Origin: JBBITW01 sp037440525 | Lineage (GTDB): Bacteria; Desulfobacterota; BSN033; UBA1163 | DNA length: 38,521 bases | Reading direction: 5' to 3' | NCBI GenBank assembly: GCA_037440525.1 | Contig: JBBITW010000006.1 | Coordinates: forward strand, 1-38,521 | Shown: piece by piece, positions 16,584 through 24,627 of the stretch | Position numbering within the stretch: position 1 is the stretch's first letter | Layout: each line of letters opens with the position of its first letter | Made by a program: the position numbers and the translations under genes | The notes under the pieces: generated by a model | What the model was told of the DNA's origin: nothing | The model's input: the letters and a program-made list of their open reading frames with translations, nothing else | Database searches by the model: none

Positions 16584-19500
16584 TCTATCCTCAAAACCTC
16601 CTTAAGATCCACATAGGCAATCATGCCTTCTATCCTTTTATCTGGATAGAGGTCATTTAAGATCCTGATATAATTTTTTATCTGCTTAGCATAACTCTCT
16701 TCCTGCCTCTTTTCACCACCTGTCTTGTAATCCATTACCATGACACAATCATTATCGATTATTACCCTGTCCATTATAAGTAGATTACCTTCAGGGTCTG
16801 AAAAATCCTGCTCTCTTTTGATAATCCTGCCAGGCTTTGGGATGAAATAGGGTCTGATCTCTTTACATGAGAGAAATTCCCGAAGCTCACTCTGGACTTT
16901 ATCAACAGGATACTCAATATTTGATTCAATCATCACCTCCGTGATGATTTCCTTCAATCTATCCTCATACCCTTCATTTAGATATTCTATGAAATAGAGC
17001 ACACGATGGATGAATTCTCCCCTTCTTCTCTCTTCTATATTTAGCCTCTCATTTGATGAAAAAGAAGAAAAGTCTATTCCACCTCCGGGGTGGTAAATTT
17101 CAAGAAAGGATTGGTGAATCTTCGTTGGACTCGCATAGAAATCTTTCTTTCCCATTGGAGCAAAACCGGGCTCTTTAAGCAGGTCTATTGGAAACCTTGT
17201 CCTCTTTCCAGAAACCCCGATAATATAAAGCTCAGATTCAGACCTTGTAAAGCCAACATAGAGTGTGTTCAACCTATTAATTATCTCCTTAATCCTTTCA
17301 TCTTCATAAGCCTTCTCAAGAGGCTCACTTGCCATTGCTATGTTCTGGTTTATCTTTAATAGATATACTCCATCATCACTTTCATTCAGGATATATTTAA
17401 AGCCCCTTCGCTGTTCTCCATAGAGAATAATTATCACAACCGGAAAACCCAGTCCCTTTGCCTTGTGTATTGTCATCACCCTCACAGCATCAATCCCTTC
17501 AGGGACTTCTATATTCCAGAAAGACTCCTCAGACATCTCATCATATGCAAGTTTGAGAAAATCTCCGGGGTTATTTACCCCCTTTTTCTCAAAGTCTTTT
17601 ATCACCTCGAGGATCTTTACGAGCGTTGCCTCTTCTTGTTTAAAAGTTTCAAAGACTTCAAAAATCTGATAGATTTCATTTACCAGGTCATAGAGAGGAA
17701 GATAACCCGTAGACCTGAAAAGCCTGTCAAAATGGCTCTCCCATATCTCTGGAAACTCTTTCTGAAAAAGTTTGTAAAGATGCTCCTTCTTTCTGTTTTT
17801 AAATAAAAATTCATGTAATCTATTCTGTTCCAACAACCTTCCCTTTCGCTTTGAGGATTCTCTAAAAATCTCTCCAAGAAGGAAACCCGAAAAAGAGAGA
17901 TTGTCCATCGGGCAGTCAAGGAAGGTCAAAAGAAAGAATATCTCTTCTGTTAACTTTCTCATTCTGATATCCAGGCTACTGTAAGAAATGAATGGAACAT
18001 CGATCTCGTTGAGCCATGTCGTAATGTTTACTACATCCTCGTTTTTTTGTGTCAAAATGGAAATATCAGAATAGTGATATCCCCTTTCTTTCAGGTCTTT
18101 GATGAGGCGCTGTAATTCTTTTTTTTCCAGAGGGTCTTCATCATCCTGATCACAGAGCCTCACCTCCACATATCCCAAGCCTTGATATTCCCTCTTGACA
18201 TCCTGGAGATAATCGCTTAGTCCACTTCTAATAGATGCTTCCCTGTAATCATCACGGCTGGGCACTATCTTATGGAAAAACTCTTCATTAAATTTGACTA
18301 TTTGCTCAAAGCTACGGTAATTGACCTTTAACTTCTTTACCTCGTGATGGGCTGATGGAAATGGATTTTCTGATTCGATTGCCCTCATGATCCTGTAATC
18401 TGCATCCCTGAATCCATAGATCGACTGTTTTGTATCTCCAACGACAAAGAGGCTTCCTCCCTGAGAAAGTGAGTTCTCAATAAGGGGACGAAGATTTACC
18501 CATTGAATGGATGAGGTATCCTGAAATTCATCGATCAGATAGTGATATATTGTTTCACCTATCCTGAAGTAAACATCAGGGATGATCTCACGGGTGAGAT
18601 AATCAGAAAGCCTTTTATTTATGTCATCGATAAACACCGATTCTTCATCTCTCTTGATTCTGGCGAGAATGTCTTTGAATGTCTCATAGACTTTTAAATA
18701 TGGCATATAATAATGAAAAGCATGAATATGTGTATATTCCCTTATAAGATCCACCAATCCTCTCCAGAGCTTCAGGATACGGTCATATTTTTTATTTCCC
18801 AGTGAATCCTTTGGCTCAAGGACAGGAGGACTCTTCAGTCCTATTCCAATGAGATCAGGGTAGCTCCTGTTCTTTATCACCTCGAGAATCCTATTAAATG
18901 AGCTCCTTTCACTTCTCTTAAGACATGATTTATCAATAATACGATCAAGTTTCTCTGAAATCTTTGATATCCTAAGGGTAATGGATTTAGATCCTTCCTC
19001 TTCCTCAGGTATTTTTATATCTCTTGCAATGCCTGAGAGCTTGCTATGGAGCTCTTTAATCTCCTCGAGAATCCATTTTGAAGGATCCCAGAGATAAGGA
19101 GCTTCTGAACCTCTTCTTTCTGAAATCAGTTTTAAGAGACTTTTTAGAAAACGTGCTTCTCGTGAGCCTGCTCTTATCCTGCGAAGATATCTATTAAATG
19201 CATAGGTTATAATTCTTTCAGGAGAGAGTAGAATTTCAAAATCAGGGCTCTGTCCGAGATCGATTGCCGAGGCCCTGTAGATTGAAGTCATGAAGCTATC
19301 GATAGTCTTCACCTGAAAATCGGTATAGTTAAGCAGTATTTCGTCTATCAGGGCCTCTGCCCTCTCAACAAGCCGGTTCTCATCAAGGGAAATGATATCG
19401 GAGAGCTTGCAAAGTTTATCAGGATTTCTATGGTAAACCTCCTTAAGCCATGAGAGTATCCTCTCCTTCATCTCTTTTGCAGCATTGTTGGAGAAGGTAA

Positions 19501-19666
19501 TGGCCAAAATGTTTCTTAATTGATTTTTAGGTATTTTCTCAGAAAGAATGAATTGAACAAATCTCTCTGCAAGGGCATATGTCTTTCCCGAGCCTGCAGA
19601 TGCCCTTAAAACAGTAATATGAGGAAAATTTAAATCTTTATCCCTCGATAAAATTGAATCGGTCAT
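16580..19666 (-). CDS. addA: AddA-like UvrD-family helicase-nuclease subunit
   Basis: 1,028 residues with the full set of superfamily 1A helicase motifs: Walker A ASAGSGKT (22-29), Ia LAITFSNNAAKEMKERI, II DEFQDT (379-384), III VVGDTKQSIYGFRDAD, IV LKVNYRS, V VMTIHKAKGLGFPVV, VI LYVGFTRSESELYI. The C-terminal end holds a nuclease core, DRVI...VMDYKTGGE, followed by a Gln/Tyr-containing stretch. This domain order defines AddA, the motor and nuclease of AddAB. A GAGGCG ribosome site precedes the ATG. It is the first gene of a two-gene operon with addB. AddAB processes broken DNA and also degrades phage DNA; the BREX locus next door may be coincidence. Confidence 0.9.
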   Translation of the reverse strand: MTDSILSRDKDLNFPHITVLRASAGSGKTYALAERFVQFILSEKIPKNQLRNILAITFSNNAAKEMKERILSWLKEVYHRNPDKLCKLSDIISLDENRLVERAEALIDEILLNYTDFQVKTIDSFMTSIYRASAIDLGQSPDFEILLSPERIITYAFNRYLRRIRAGSREARFLKSLLKLISERRGSEAPYLWDPSKWILEEIKELHSKLSGIARDIKIPEEEEGSKSITLRISKISEKLDRIIDKSCLKRSERSSFNRILEVIKNRSYPDLIGIGLKSPPVLEPKDSLGNKKYDRILKLWRGLVDLIREYTHIHAFHYYMPYLKVYETFKDILARIKRDEESVFIDDINKRLSDYLTREIIPDVYFRIGETIYHYLIDEFQDTSSIQWVNLRPLIENSLSQGGSLFVVGDTKQSIYGFRDADYRIMRAIESENPFPSAHHEVKKLKVNYRSFEQIVKFNEEFFHKIVPSRDDYREASIRSGLSDYLQDVKREYQGLGYVEVRLCDQDDEDPLEKKELQRLIKDLKERGYHYSDISILTQKNEDVVNITTWLNEIDVPFISYSSLDIRMRKLTEEIFFLLTFLDCPMDNLSFSGFLLGEIFRESSKRKGRLLEQNRLHEFLFKNRKKEHLYKLFQKEFPEIWESHFDRLFRSTGYLPLYDLVNEIYQIFEVFETFKQEEATLVKILEVIKDFEKKGVNNPGDFLKLAYDEMSEESFWNIEVPEGIDAVRVMTIHKAKGLGFPVVIIILYGEQRRGFKYILNESDDGVYLLKINQNIAMASEPLEKAYEDERIKEIINRLNTLYVGFTRSESELYIIGVSGKRTRFPIDLLKEPGFAPMGKKDFYASPTKIHQSFLEIYHPGGGIDFSSFSSNERLNIEERRRGEFIHRVLYFIEYLNEGYEDRLKEIITEVMIESNIEYPVDKVQSELREFLSCKEIRPYFIPKPGRIIKREQDFSDPEGNLLIMDRVIIDNDCVMVMDYKTGGEKRQEESYAKQIKNYIRILNDLYPDKRIEGMIAYVDLKEVLRID

Positions 19667-19705
19667 TTCGCCTCAGTGATTCTATAAGAGACCTCTATAA
19701 TCTTC

Positions 19706-19734
19706 AATATATCAGAAAAATGACGGAATCACAA
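19706..19734 (-). promoter_or_regulatory. Promoter for addA-addB
   Basis: Minus-strand TTGTGA (19734-19729) and TATATT (19711-19706) are separated by 17 bp; the ATG of addA is about 40 bases downstream. Confidence 0.5.
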
Positions 19735-19790
19735 TGGCGTGACAGGTAGGGAAAGTGAGGATTGAAGTTAAGTTAAAAGATAAGAGTGAG

Positions 19791-19807
19791 GGGCCCTTTT
19801 GGGCCTT
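19791..19807 (-). terminator. Possible terminator of the benzoyl-CoA pathway operon
   Basis: GGCCC and GGGCC arms (with two further G-T pairs) form a stem around a TTTT/AAAA loop, just after the stop of the dienoyl-CoA hydratase gene. The T tract that follows on the minus strand is interrupted (ACTCTTATCTTTT), so strength is uncertain. Confidence 0.4.
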
Positions 19808-19813
19808 CGATCA

Positions 19814-20581
19814 TTATTCATCCTTCCAGGTGGGTTTTCTCTTCTCCAAAAAGGCTTTAAGCCCCTCAGTGGCATCGTGGGTCTTCATCATATCTTCGAG
19901 ATATATCTTTTCAATCGCTTTAAGCCCCCTCTCCATATCATCATTTAGGCCTGAAAGGGTAGCCTCCTTTGCTATCTTTAAGATAACTCCGCTTAGTTTC
20001 TTAAATCTCTCTACAAATCCATTTACCTCTTCTTGAAATGAAGCCTCAGAAACGACTCTATTTATCAACCCGAGGGAAAGGGCCTCCTTGGCAGTGATTG
20101 TATCACCTGAGAGTATTAGTTCCATAGCCTTCTTACGCCCAATCATCCTCGGAAATGTTAAGCAGGCAATTGGTGGAATGACACCAACCTGTATTTCAGG
20201 CTGTCCGAACCTCGCCCTTTCTGATGCTATGACCATATCACAATAGAGTGCAAGCTCGCACCCTCCCCCGAGGGCAGAACCATTAACAGCAGAGATGGAA
20301 GGAACTTTCAAACTATCCATCAAACGGAATATTCTGTGAAATACCTCTATCATCTTATTGACAGAATCCCCGAGATGTTCTCCCACATCAACACCTGCGG
20401 AGAAGGCCTTACCCGTTGCCTGAATGAGGAGAATCTTCAGGGACTTCTCCTTTTTCAAATTCTCGAGATAGGAATCTATCTCTTCCATCATCTCTATATT
20501 CAGGATATTGAGGGGATGTCTATTTAATGTAAGAGTGCCTACACCATCCTTAAACTCTGTTTGAATATGTTTAAAGTTCAT
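19814..20581 (-). CDS. dch: Cyclohexa-1,5-diene-1-carbonyl-CoA hydratase (crotonase family)
   Basis: 255 residues of the enoyl-CoA hydratase fold. Oxyanion-hole segments are KAFSAGVDVGEHLG and SALGGGCELALYCDMV; the FGQPEIQVGVIPPIACLTFPRMIGRKKAMELILSG stretch is closer to dienoyl-CoA hydratases (Dch/BamR) than to general crotonases. The enzyme adds water to the diene made by benzoyl-CoA reductase, giving 6-hydroxycyclohex-1-ene-1-carbonyl-CoA. The two next enzymes of the pathway are encoded just upstream, which is the main reason for the specific call. A GAGAGGGAAG site precedes the ATG. A small inverted-repeat element separates it from the hydrolase gene. Confidence 0.82.
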   Translation of the reverse strand: MNFKHIQTEFKDGVGTLTLNRHPLNILNIEMMEEIDSYLENLKKEKSLKILLIQATGKAFSAGVDVGEHLGDSVNKMIEVFHRIFRLMDSLKVPSISAVNGSALGGGCELALYCDMVIASERARFGQPEIQVGVIPPIACLTFPRMIGRKKAMELILSGDTITAKEALSLGLINRVVSEASFQEEVNGFVERFKKLSGVILKIAKEATLSGLNDDMERGLKAIEKIYLEDMMKTHDATEGLKAFLEKRKPTWKDE

Positions 20582-20600
20582 CTTCCCTCTCCCAGCCCCC

Positions 20601-20695
20601 CACCCCCCTAAAGAGGCTGTGTCATAATGTCATTATGAGGCTTTATATAATGAACATGGCATAAACCTCATTGCGACACAGTCTCTAAAGGGGTG
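20601..20695. repeat. Small terminal-inverted-repeat element between oah and dch
   Basis: Arms AGAGGCTGTGTCATAATG (20612-20629) and the inverse CATTGCGACACAGTCTCT (20669-20686) match at 15 of 18 positions, and the match continues outward through TTTA to CACCCC/GGGGTG (20601, 20695). The whole can fold into one long hairpin. It has no coding capacity and could be a MITE or a processing/termination hairpin inside the operon. Confidence 0.55.
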
Positions 20696-20711
20696 AAGGG
20701 TTTATGATTTT

Positions 20712-21860
20712 CTATTTCTTCTGTGGTTTCGCGAATACCTCCTCAAAGAAATCCAAATCCATAAGCCTTCCTTCGGCAATCCCCTGGCGGTATTTGATAA
20801 AATCAATGAGGTCAGAGCCTGTGATCTTCTTTGTGTTAAATGCACCAAACCCGAGGAATGCCTCTCCCATCATGTTTGCAGCTAACCAGTGTCGGTTATA
20901 ATTCTTTGTTTGATCCCAGAAGAACTTCTTCTTTGCCCTGATTGAATCAATCGATTTAATCAGACATCCTGGAAAGAGGTTGGCAAATGTCCAGACCACT
21001 CGATCCACTTCTGCGTCGAGGAGGGAAAAGTCATATTCATTATTCTTAAGTTTATTATTGACCCATTCCCTTGACTGTTTATATTCATCACCACTCTTGA
21101 ACTCTCCATAAACAATCTCACCATTCTCAACAAACTTGTCCGTAATAACCTGGGGATTTCTTACCCAATTCCCTTTTTCATCTTTCAGAACAGGGACAGC
21201 CTTTGAGATAAGCCCCTTCCATTTCATCTTATAAGCACTCCACATCTCACAGCTAACACAGTTCCACATGGCATCTTCCATACTCAAAAACCATGGAAGA
21301 AAGTCTGTAGCCCCACCATCAGGTGCAGAACCATGCCTTGGACCTGCCTGCCCAAAAATGGCCAGATCTGAAGCAATTGCTATATCACATGCCATCCCGA
21401 TCTCCTGTCCTCCTGCGACCCTCATACCATTTACACGGCAGATGACAGGCTTTTTACACATTAGGATGGAATCAACCATATTATTAAAAAGTTCCATGTA
21501 GGCACCATACTCCTCCGGCCGTCTGCTGTAATATTCTGAGTATTCCTTGGTATTGCCTCCTGTGCAGAAGGCATATGGACCTGTTCCAGTAAAGATAACT
21601 GCTACAACAGAGCGATCAGTCGAAGCATTCTCAAATCCTGCAATGACCCCTTTTACCATCTCGGTTGTATAGGAGTTATACTGTGCGGGGTTATTCAGCC
21701 TGATCCACGAAACGTAAAGACCCTGGATGACATTCCCTTTTGGGTCCTTTAAAGGTCTCTTCTCATAAACTGTACACGGGGCCTCTGTCCCCCAGTGTTC
21801 GGCGCCATATCTGTCATGATTTTTTATCTCATCTTCTCTCGGCAACCAATCCAATGCCAT
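20712..21860 (-). CDS. bamA: 6-oxocyclohex-1-ene-1-carbonyl-CoA hydrolase (BamA/Oah)
   Basis: 382 residues, the expected length for Oah/BamA, the ring-opening hydrolase that turns 6-oxocyclohexene-carbonyl-CoA into 3-hydroxypimeloyl-CoA and serves as marker of anaerobic aromatic degradation. It is a crotonase-fold protein with the family-specific opening DWLPREDEIKNHDRYGAEHW, then FTGTGPYAFCTGGNTKEY, NGMRVAGGQEIGMACDIAIA, and FGQAGPRHGSAPDGGATDFL. The C-terminal extension typical of BamA (WDQTKNYNRHWLAANMMGEA region) is complete. A GGAGGAG ribosome site precedes the ATG. It is read after the alcohol dehydrogenase gene, with a 35-bp gap. Confidence 0.95.
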   Translation of the reverse strand: MALDWLPREDEIKNHDRYGAEHWGTEAPCTVYEKRPLKDPKGNVIQGLYVSWIRLNNPAQYNSYTTEMVKGVIAGFENASTDRSVVAVIFTGTGPYAFCTGGNTKEYSEYYSRRPEEYGAYMELFNNMVDSILMCKKPVICRVNGMRVAGGQEIGMACDIAIASDLAIFGQAGPRHGSAPDGGATDFLPWFLSMEDAMWNCVSCEMWSAYKMKWKGLISKAVPVLKDEKGNWVRNPQVITDKFVENGEIVYGEFKSGDEYKQSREWVNNKLKNNEYDFSLLDAEVDRVVWTFANLFPGCLIKSIDSIRAKKKFFWDQTKNYNRHWLAANMMGEAFLGFGAFNTKKITGSDLIDFIKYRQGIAEGRLMDLDFFEEVFAKPQKK

Positions 21861-21895
21861 AAAATCTCCTCCTCTCTTTTAGATTTAAATTTTAA

Positions 21896-23008
21896 TTAAA
21901 AATCTGGTGTAAGGACAATCCTTTTCGAAGGAGAGCCTGCCTTGTGAACTTCTTCAAAAACAGACTGGATATGGCTCATAGGCCTTGTTTCTACAAATGG
22001 TTCGATATCGATCTTCTTAGATAGAACCATATCCAATACGATTGGATAGTATTCTGGTAAACATCCCCAGGTACCTATTATCTCTGCATCAAATGCCATC
22101 AGGCGAGAGATCATATATTCATTCTTTGCCATCCCGAATCCCACAACTATGAGTTTCCCTGTAAAGGAGAGAAGCTCAAGGGCGATCTCCTGTCCGGCCT
22201 TTGTGCCTGTTACCTCGAAGATCTTCCATCCAAATCCTGCCTCAAGGCCATTCTTTTTGCAGATATCCCTGAATTCATTTCTTATATCCTTGATCTGCTT
22301 ATCCTGAGAGTTGATTACAAAATCAGCCCCATATTTTAATGCCCTCTGTAACTTCTCGGGATTCCTTGCAATACCTATGACGGTCTTTGCACCAAGGGCC
22401 TTAGCTGTTTGGGCCATGTATACACCAACACCACCTGTCACACCAATCACAATAACATTATCACCTGGTTGAAGCTCTGCCCTCTTTGCTGCCTGATATG
22501 GTGTGGTTACAGCATCTGCCACCACAGCAAGGTGTTCGAGCGGGATACTACCACGATTCCTCACCTCACAGAGATCTATCGATGGAACAGGGATATGACT
22601 TGAAAACCCACCATATATACTCAGACTATTCCCCGGCATCTTCTGTGCCAAACAGCGATTTCCCCTGCCTGTCTTACACAGGAGGCATTTCCGACAGGGC
22701 ATCACCGCAGGGACGATTACCTCTTTTCCAATCCATTTCTCATCTCCAGAAACAACCGTTCCACTTATCTCGTGTCCCAGTGTCAAAGGTGGTTTTTGAA
22801 CTGTTGGAACCCCATCGTAGAAATAACCCAGGTCCGTATGGCAGACACCACATCCGGCAACCTTTACCAATACTTCATCCGGTGCCAGGGAAGGGACAGG
22901 GATAGAGGTCTTCTCAAGCTTGCCAGGTTTTATCTCCCCTGTATCCTTATCCTTTGTTGTTGGTTGAACCATTTGCCAAGTCTCTATCTTGTTAGGTATT
23001 TCTGCCAT
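21896..23008 (-). CDS. bamQ: 6-hydroxycyclohex-1-ene-1-carbonyl-CoA dehydrogenase (Had/BamQ)
   Basis: A zinc-type medium-chain alcohol dehydrogenase of 370 residues from the ATG at 23008, which has AAAGGGGTG as ribosome site; a GTG three codons earlier is also possible. The catalytic zinc Cys/His lie in GCGVCHTDLGYF, a GHE motif follows (LTLGHEISG), the structural zinc has four Cys in CRKCLLCKTGRGNRC, and the NAD-binding site is GVTGGVGVYMAQTAKALGA. The opening (KIETWQMVQP) and the neighbours fit Had, which oxidises the 6-hydroxy group before ring cleavage by BamA. Downstream BamA is 35 bp away in the same direction. Confidence 0.9.
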   Translation of the reverse strand: MAEIPNKIETWQMVQPTTKDKDTGEIKPGKLEKTSIPVPSLAPDEVLVKVAGCGVCHTDLGYFYDGVPTVQKPPLTLGHEISGTVVSGDEKWIGKEVIVPAVMPCRKCLLCKTGRGNRCLAQKMPGNSLSIYGGFSSHIPVPSIDLCEVRNRGSIPLEHLAVVADAVTTPYQAAKRAELQPGDNVIVIGVTGGVGVYMAQTAKALGAKTVIGIARNPEKLQRALKYGADFVINSQDKQIKDIRNEFRDICKKNGLEAGFGWKIFEVTGTKAGQEIALELLSFTGKLIVVGFGMAKNEYMISRLMAFDAEIIGTWGCLPEYYPIVLDMVLSKKIDIEPFVETRPMSHIQSVFEEVHKAGSPSKRIVLTPDF

Positions 23009-23122
23009 TTCTTTCACCCCTTTCTTTATTTGATTTAATTTGAGAGATTCTAATAATCATTGCCTTATTATGATTTCTTAGATTTCTTGATCGACTCTCA
23101 TCCCCCCTTTAAAGAATCTCTA

Positions 23123-23905
23123 CTATGTAAGAAGGTATCCACCATCAACACACAATAGCTGGCCTGTTATATAGTTTGACTCATCAGAGGCAAAGAATAC
23201 GAAGGCTGGTGTAAGATCCTCAGGATCTGCAAACCTTCCCAATAAAACCCTGCTCTCATAGAGTTCTTTCAATTTTGGATCTGTTCTTATCTTTTCACTC
23301 ATCTCTGTTGTTACAATTCCGAGGGAGATCACATTGACCAAAATTCCGTAAGGAGCTAATTCCCTTGCGGCAGACTTTGTGAATGATATGATACCTCCCT
23401 TAGCAGCACTATAGTTGATCTGACCCTTTGTGCCCATGAGTGCTGGTCCTGTGGATGTAACATTTATAATCTTTCCACTCTTCCTTTCCATCATATACTT
23501 CGCAGCTGCCTGAGTGCATAGAAAGGGGCCTTTTAGATGAATATCCACAACCTCATCCCACTGCTCCTCCGTCATTTTATAAAGCATTGCAGGTCTTGTA
23601 GCCCCTGCATTGTTCACAAGGATGTCAATCTTCCCAAAGTTATCAATGGCTGACTTCATTACCATTTCCGCATCATCCTTTACAGCTACATTTCCCTTAA
23701 CCGCTATAGCCCTTCTTCCGATATTCTGAACCATCTCAACAACTTCCTGGGCAGGTTGATCTCTTGTAGCATAATTAACGATTATATCAGCACCCTCTCT
23801 TGCATAGGCCAGACAGATTGCTCTTCCAACCCCCCTACCTCCACCTGTCACAACTGCTACTTTACCTTCTAATCTTCCCATCTGTCTTAAACCCCCATTT
23901 CTCAT
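23123..23905 (-). CDS. Short-chain dehydrogenase/reductase (FabG-like), possible 3-hydroxypimeloyl-CoA dehydrogenase
   Basis: 260 residues with classic SDR features: TGGGRGVG (20-27) for NAD(P), NNAG near 98-101, and catalytic Ser151, Tyr165 and Lys169. The start at 23905 overlaps the GNAT stop by 4 bp (ATGA); an internal Met at 23881 (MGRLEGKVAVV) is the more usual family start. SDRs of this type reduce 3-oxoacyl thioesters or oxidise the 3-hydroxy form. Sitting directly before Had and BamA, it could oxidise 3-hydroxypimeloyl-CoA, the BamA product; that substrate is inferred only from the neighbours. Confidence 0.82.
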   Translation of the reverse strand: MRNGGLRQMGRLEGKVAVVTGGGRGVGRAICLAYAREGADIIVNYATRDQPAQEVVEMVQNIGRRAIAVKGNVAVKDDAEMVMKSAIDNFGKIDILVNNAGATRPAMLYKMTEEQWDEVVDIHLKGPFLCTQAAAKYMMERKSGKIINVTSTGPALMGTKGQINYSAAKGGIISFTKSAARELAPYGILVNVISLGIVTTEMSEKIRTDPKLKELYESRVLLGRFADPEDLTPAFVFFASDESNYITGQLLCVDGGYLLT

Positions 23906-24363
23906 TGATCAATTTTCAGCTCGAGATTTATCATATCCCCTCCCCTTGTAAATCCCATGGCATGAAAGAATTTGAGGAGGTCCCAATCATTCCAGTTAAC
24001 CAGTGTATAGACTATACTTACACCTATTTTTTTAAGATTCTTAATAAACTCTTCACTCAATCTTCTTGCCACACCATTGTGTTGATAATCAGGGTCAACT
24101 CCAATTGTGGTCAGCCATCCAACCGTCTCCGGTACCCCAAATTCCCAACCACTTACTTCTCCCACAATAAACCCGATAACCTTACCTTTATACTCTGCCA
24201 CAAGACGTGATAAAGGATATTTAGGGTCAGAGAGTTCGATCAGACTTCTCCAATAATCAGGCCTGAATTTTCCTAAAATCCTTTTATCGATCTCAGCAAT
24301 CGAATCGAGATCTTCAAGGCTCATTGGCCTTATCTTCAAATCAGATAATAAAATTTCTATCAT
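23902..24363 (-). CDS. GNAT-family N-acetyltransferase
   Basis: 153 residues. The acetyl-CoA-binding motif is visible as TTIGVDPDYQHNGVARRLSEEF, and the typical end strand as FFHAMGFTRGGDMINLEL. The substrate cannot be told from sequence. The gene lies inside the aromatic catabolic operon, 13 bp after the biotin carrier and with 4-bp overlap to the SDR. Lysine acetylation by GNAT enzymes controls acyl-CoA enzymes in other anaerobic aromatic degraders, so a regulatory role is possible. An AAGGAGAA site precedes the ATG. Confidence 0.82.
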   Translation of the reverse strand: MIEILLSDLKIRPMSLEDLDSIAEIDKRILGKFRPDYWRSLIELSDPKYPLSRLVAEYKGKVIGFIVGEVSGWEFGVPETVGWLTTIGVDPDYQHNGVARRLSEEFIKNLKKIGVSIVYTLVNWNDWDLLKFFHAMGFTRGGDMINLELKIDQ

Positions 24364-24376
24364 TTCTCCTTTCTAC

Positions 24377-24592
24377 TCATTCAATAACTGCGATTACTGC
24401 TTCTGCCTCCACTTCTTGACCTGGGGAGACACAAACCTCTTTCACTTTCCCTGTAATCGGGGCTACAATGGGCATCTCCATCTTCATGGCTTCAAGTACA
24501 GCCACTTGATCATCTTCCTTGACCTGATCCCCTACCTTCACTGATACAGATACAATTTTACCAACCATCGGCGCTGTGACCGGTGTTGCCAT
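24377..24592 (-). CDS. Biotin carrier protein, decarboxylase/carboxylase type
   Basis: 71 residues, a single biotinyl domain without the Pro/Ala-rich linker of longer carriers. The biotinylation site is EAMKMEM with Lys37. The paired halves MVGKIVSVSVKVGDQVKE and ITGKVKEVCVSPGQEVEA show the pseudo-twofold hammerhead fold. Single-domain carriers of this type serve sodium-pumping decarboxylases (for example the gamma subunit of glutaconyl-CoA decarboxylase) or acyl-CoA carboxylases. Since an acyl-CoA dehydrogenase gene sits 35 bp upstream, a glutaconyl-CoA decarboxylase role is attractive, but no carboxyltransferase or membrane subunit is in the window. A GAGGAGG site precedes the ATG. Confidence 0.85.
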   Translation of the reverse strand: MATPVTAPMVGKIVSVSVKVGDQVKEDDQVAVLEAMKMEMPIVAPITGKVKEVCVSPGQEVEAEAVIAVIE

Positions 24593-24627
24593 AATTTTTT
24601 CCTCCTCTCACAAATCATTATTTATTT

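Noticed and set aside
13767..19666. AddAB-like pair as a novel defence module tied to BREX
   Set aside because: All diagnostic AddA and AddB motifs are present, the operon has its own promoter and is separated from BREX by an unrelated gene; ordinary recombination function explains it.
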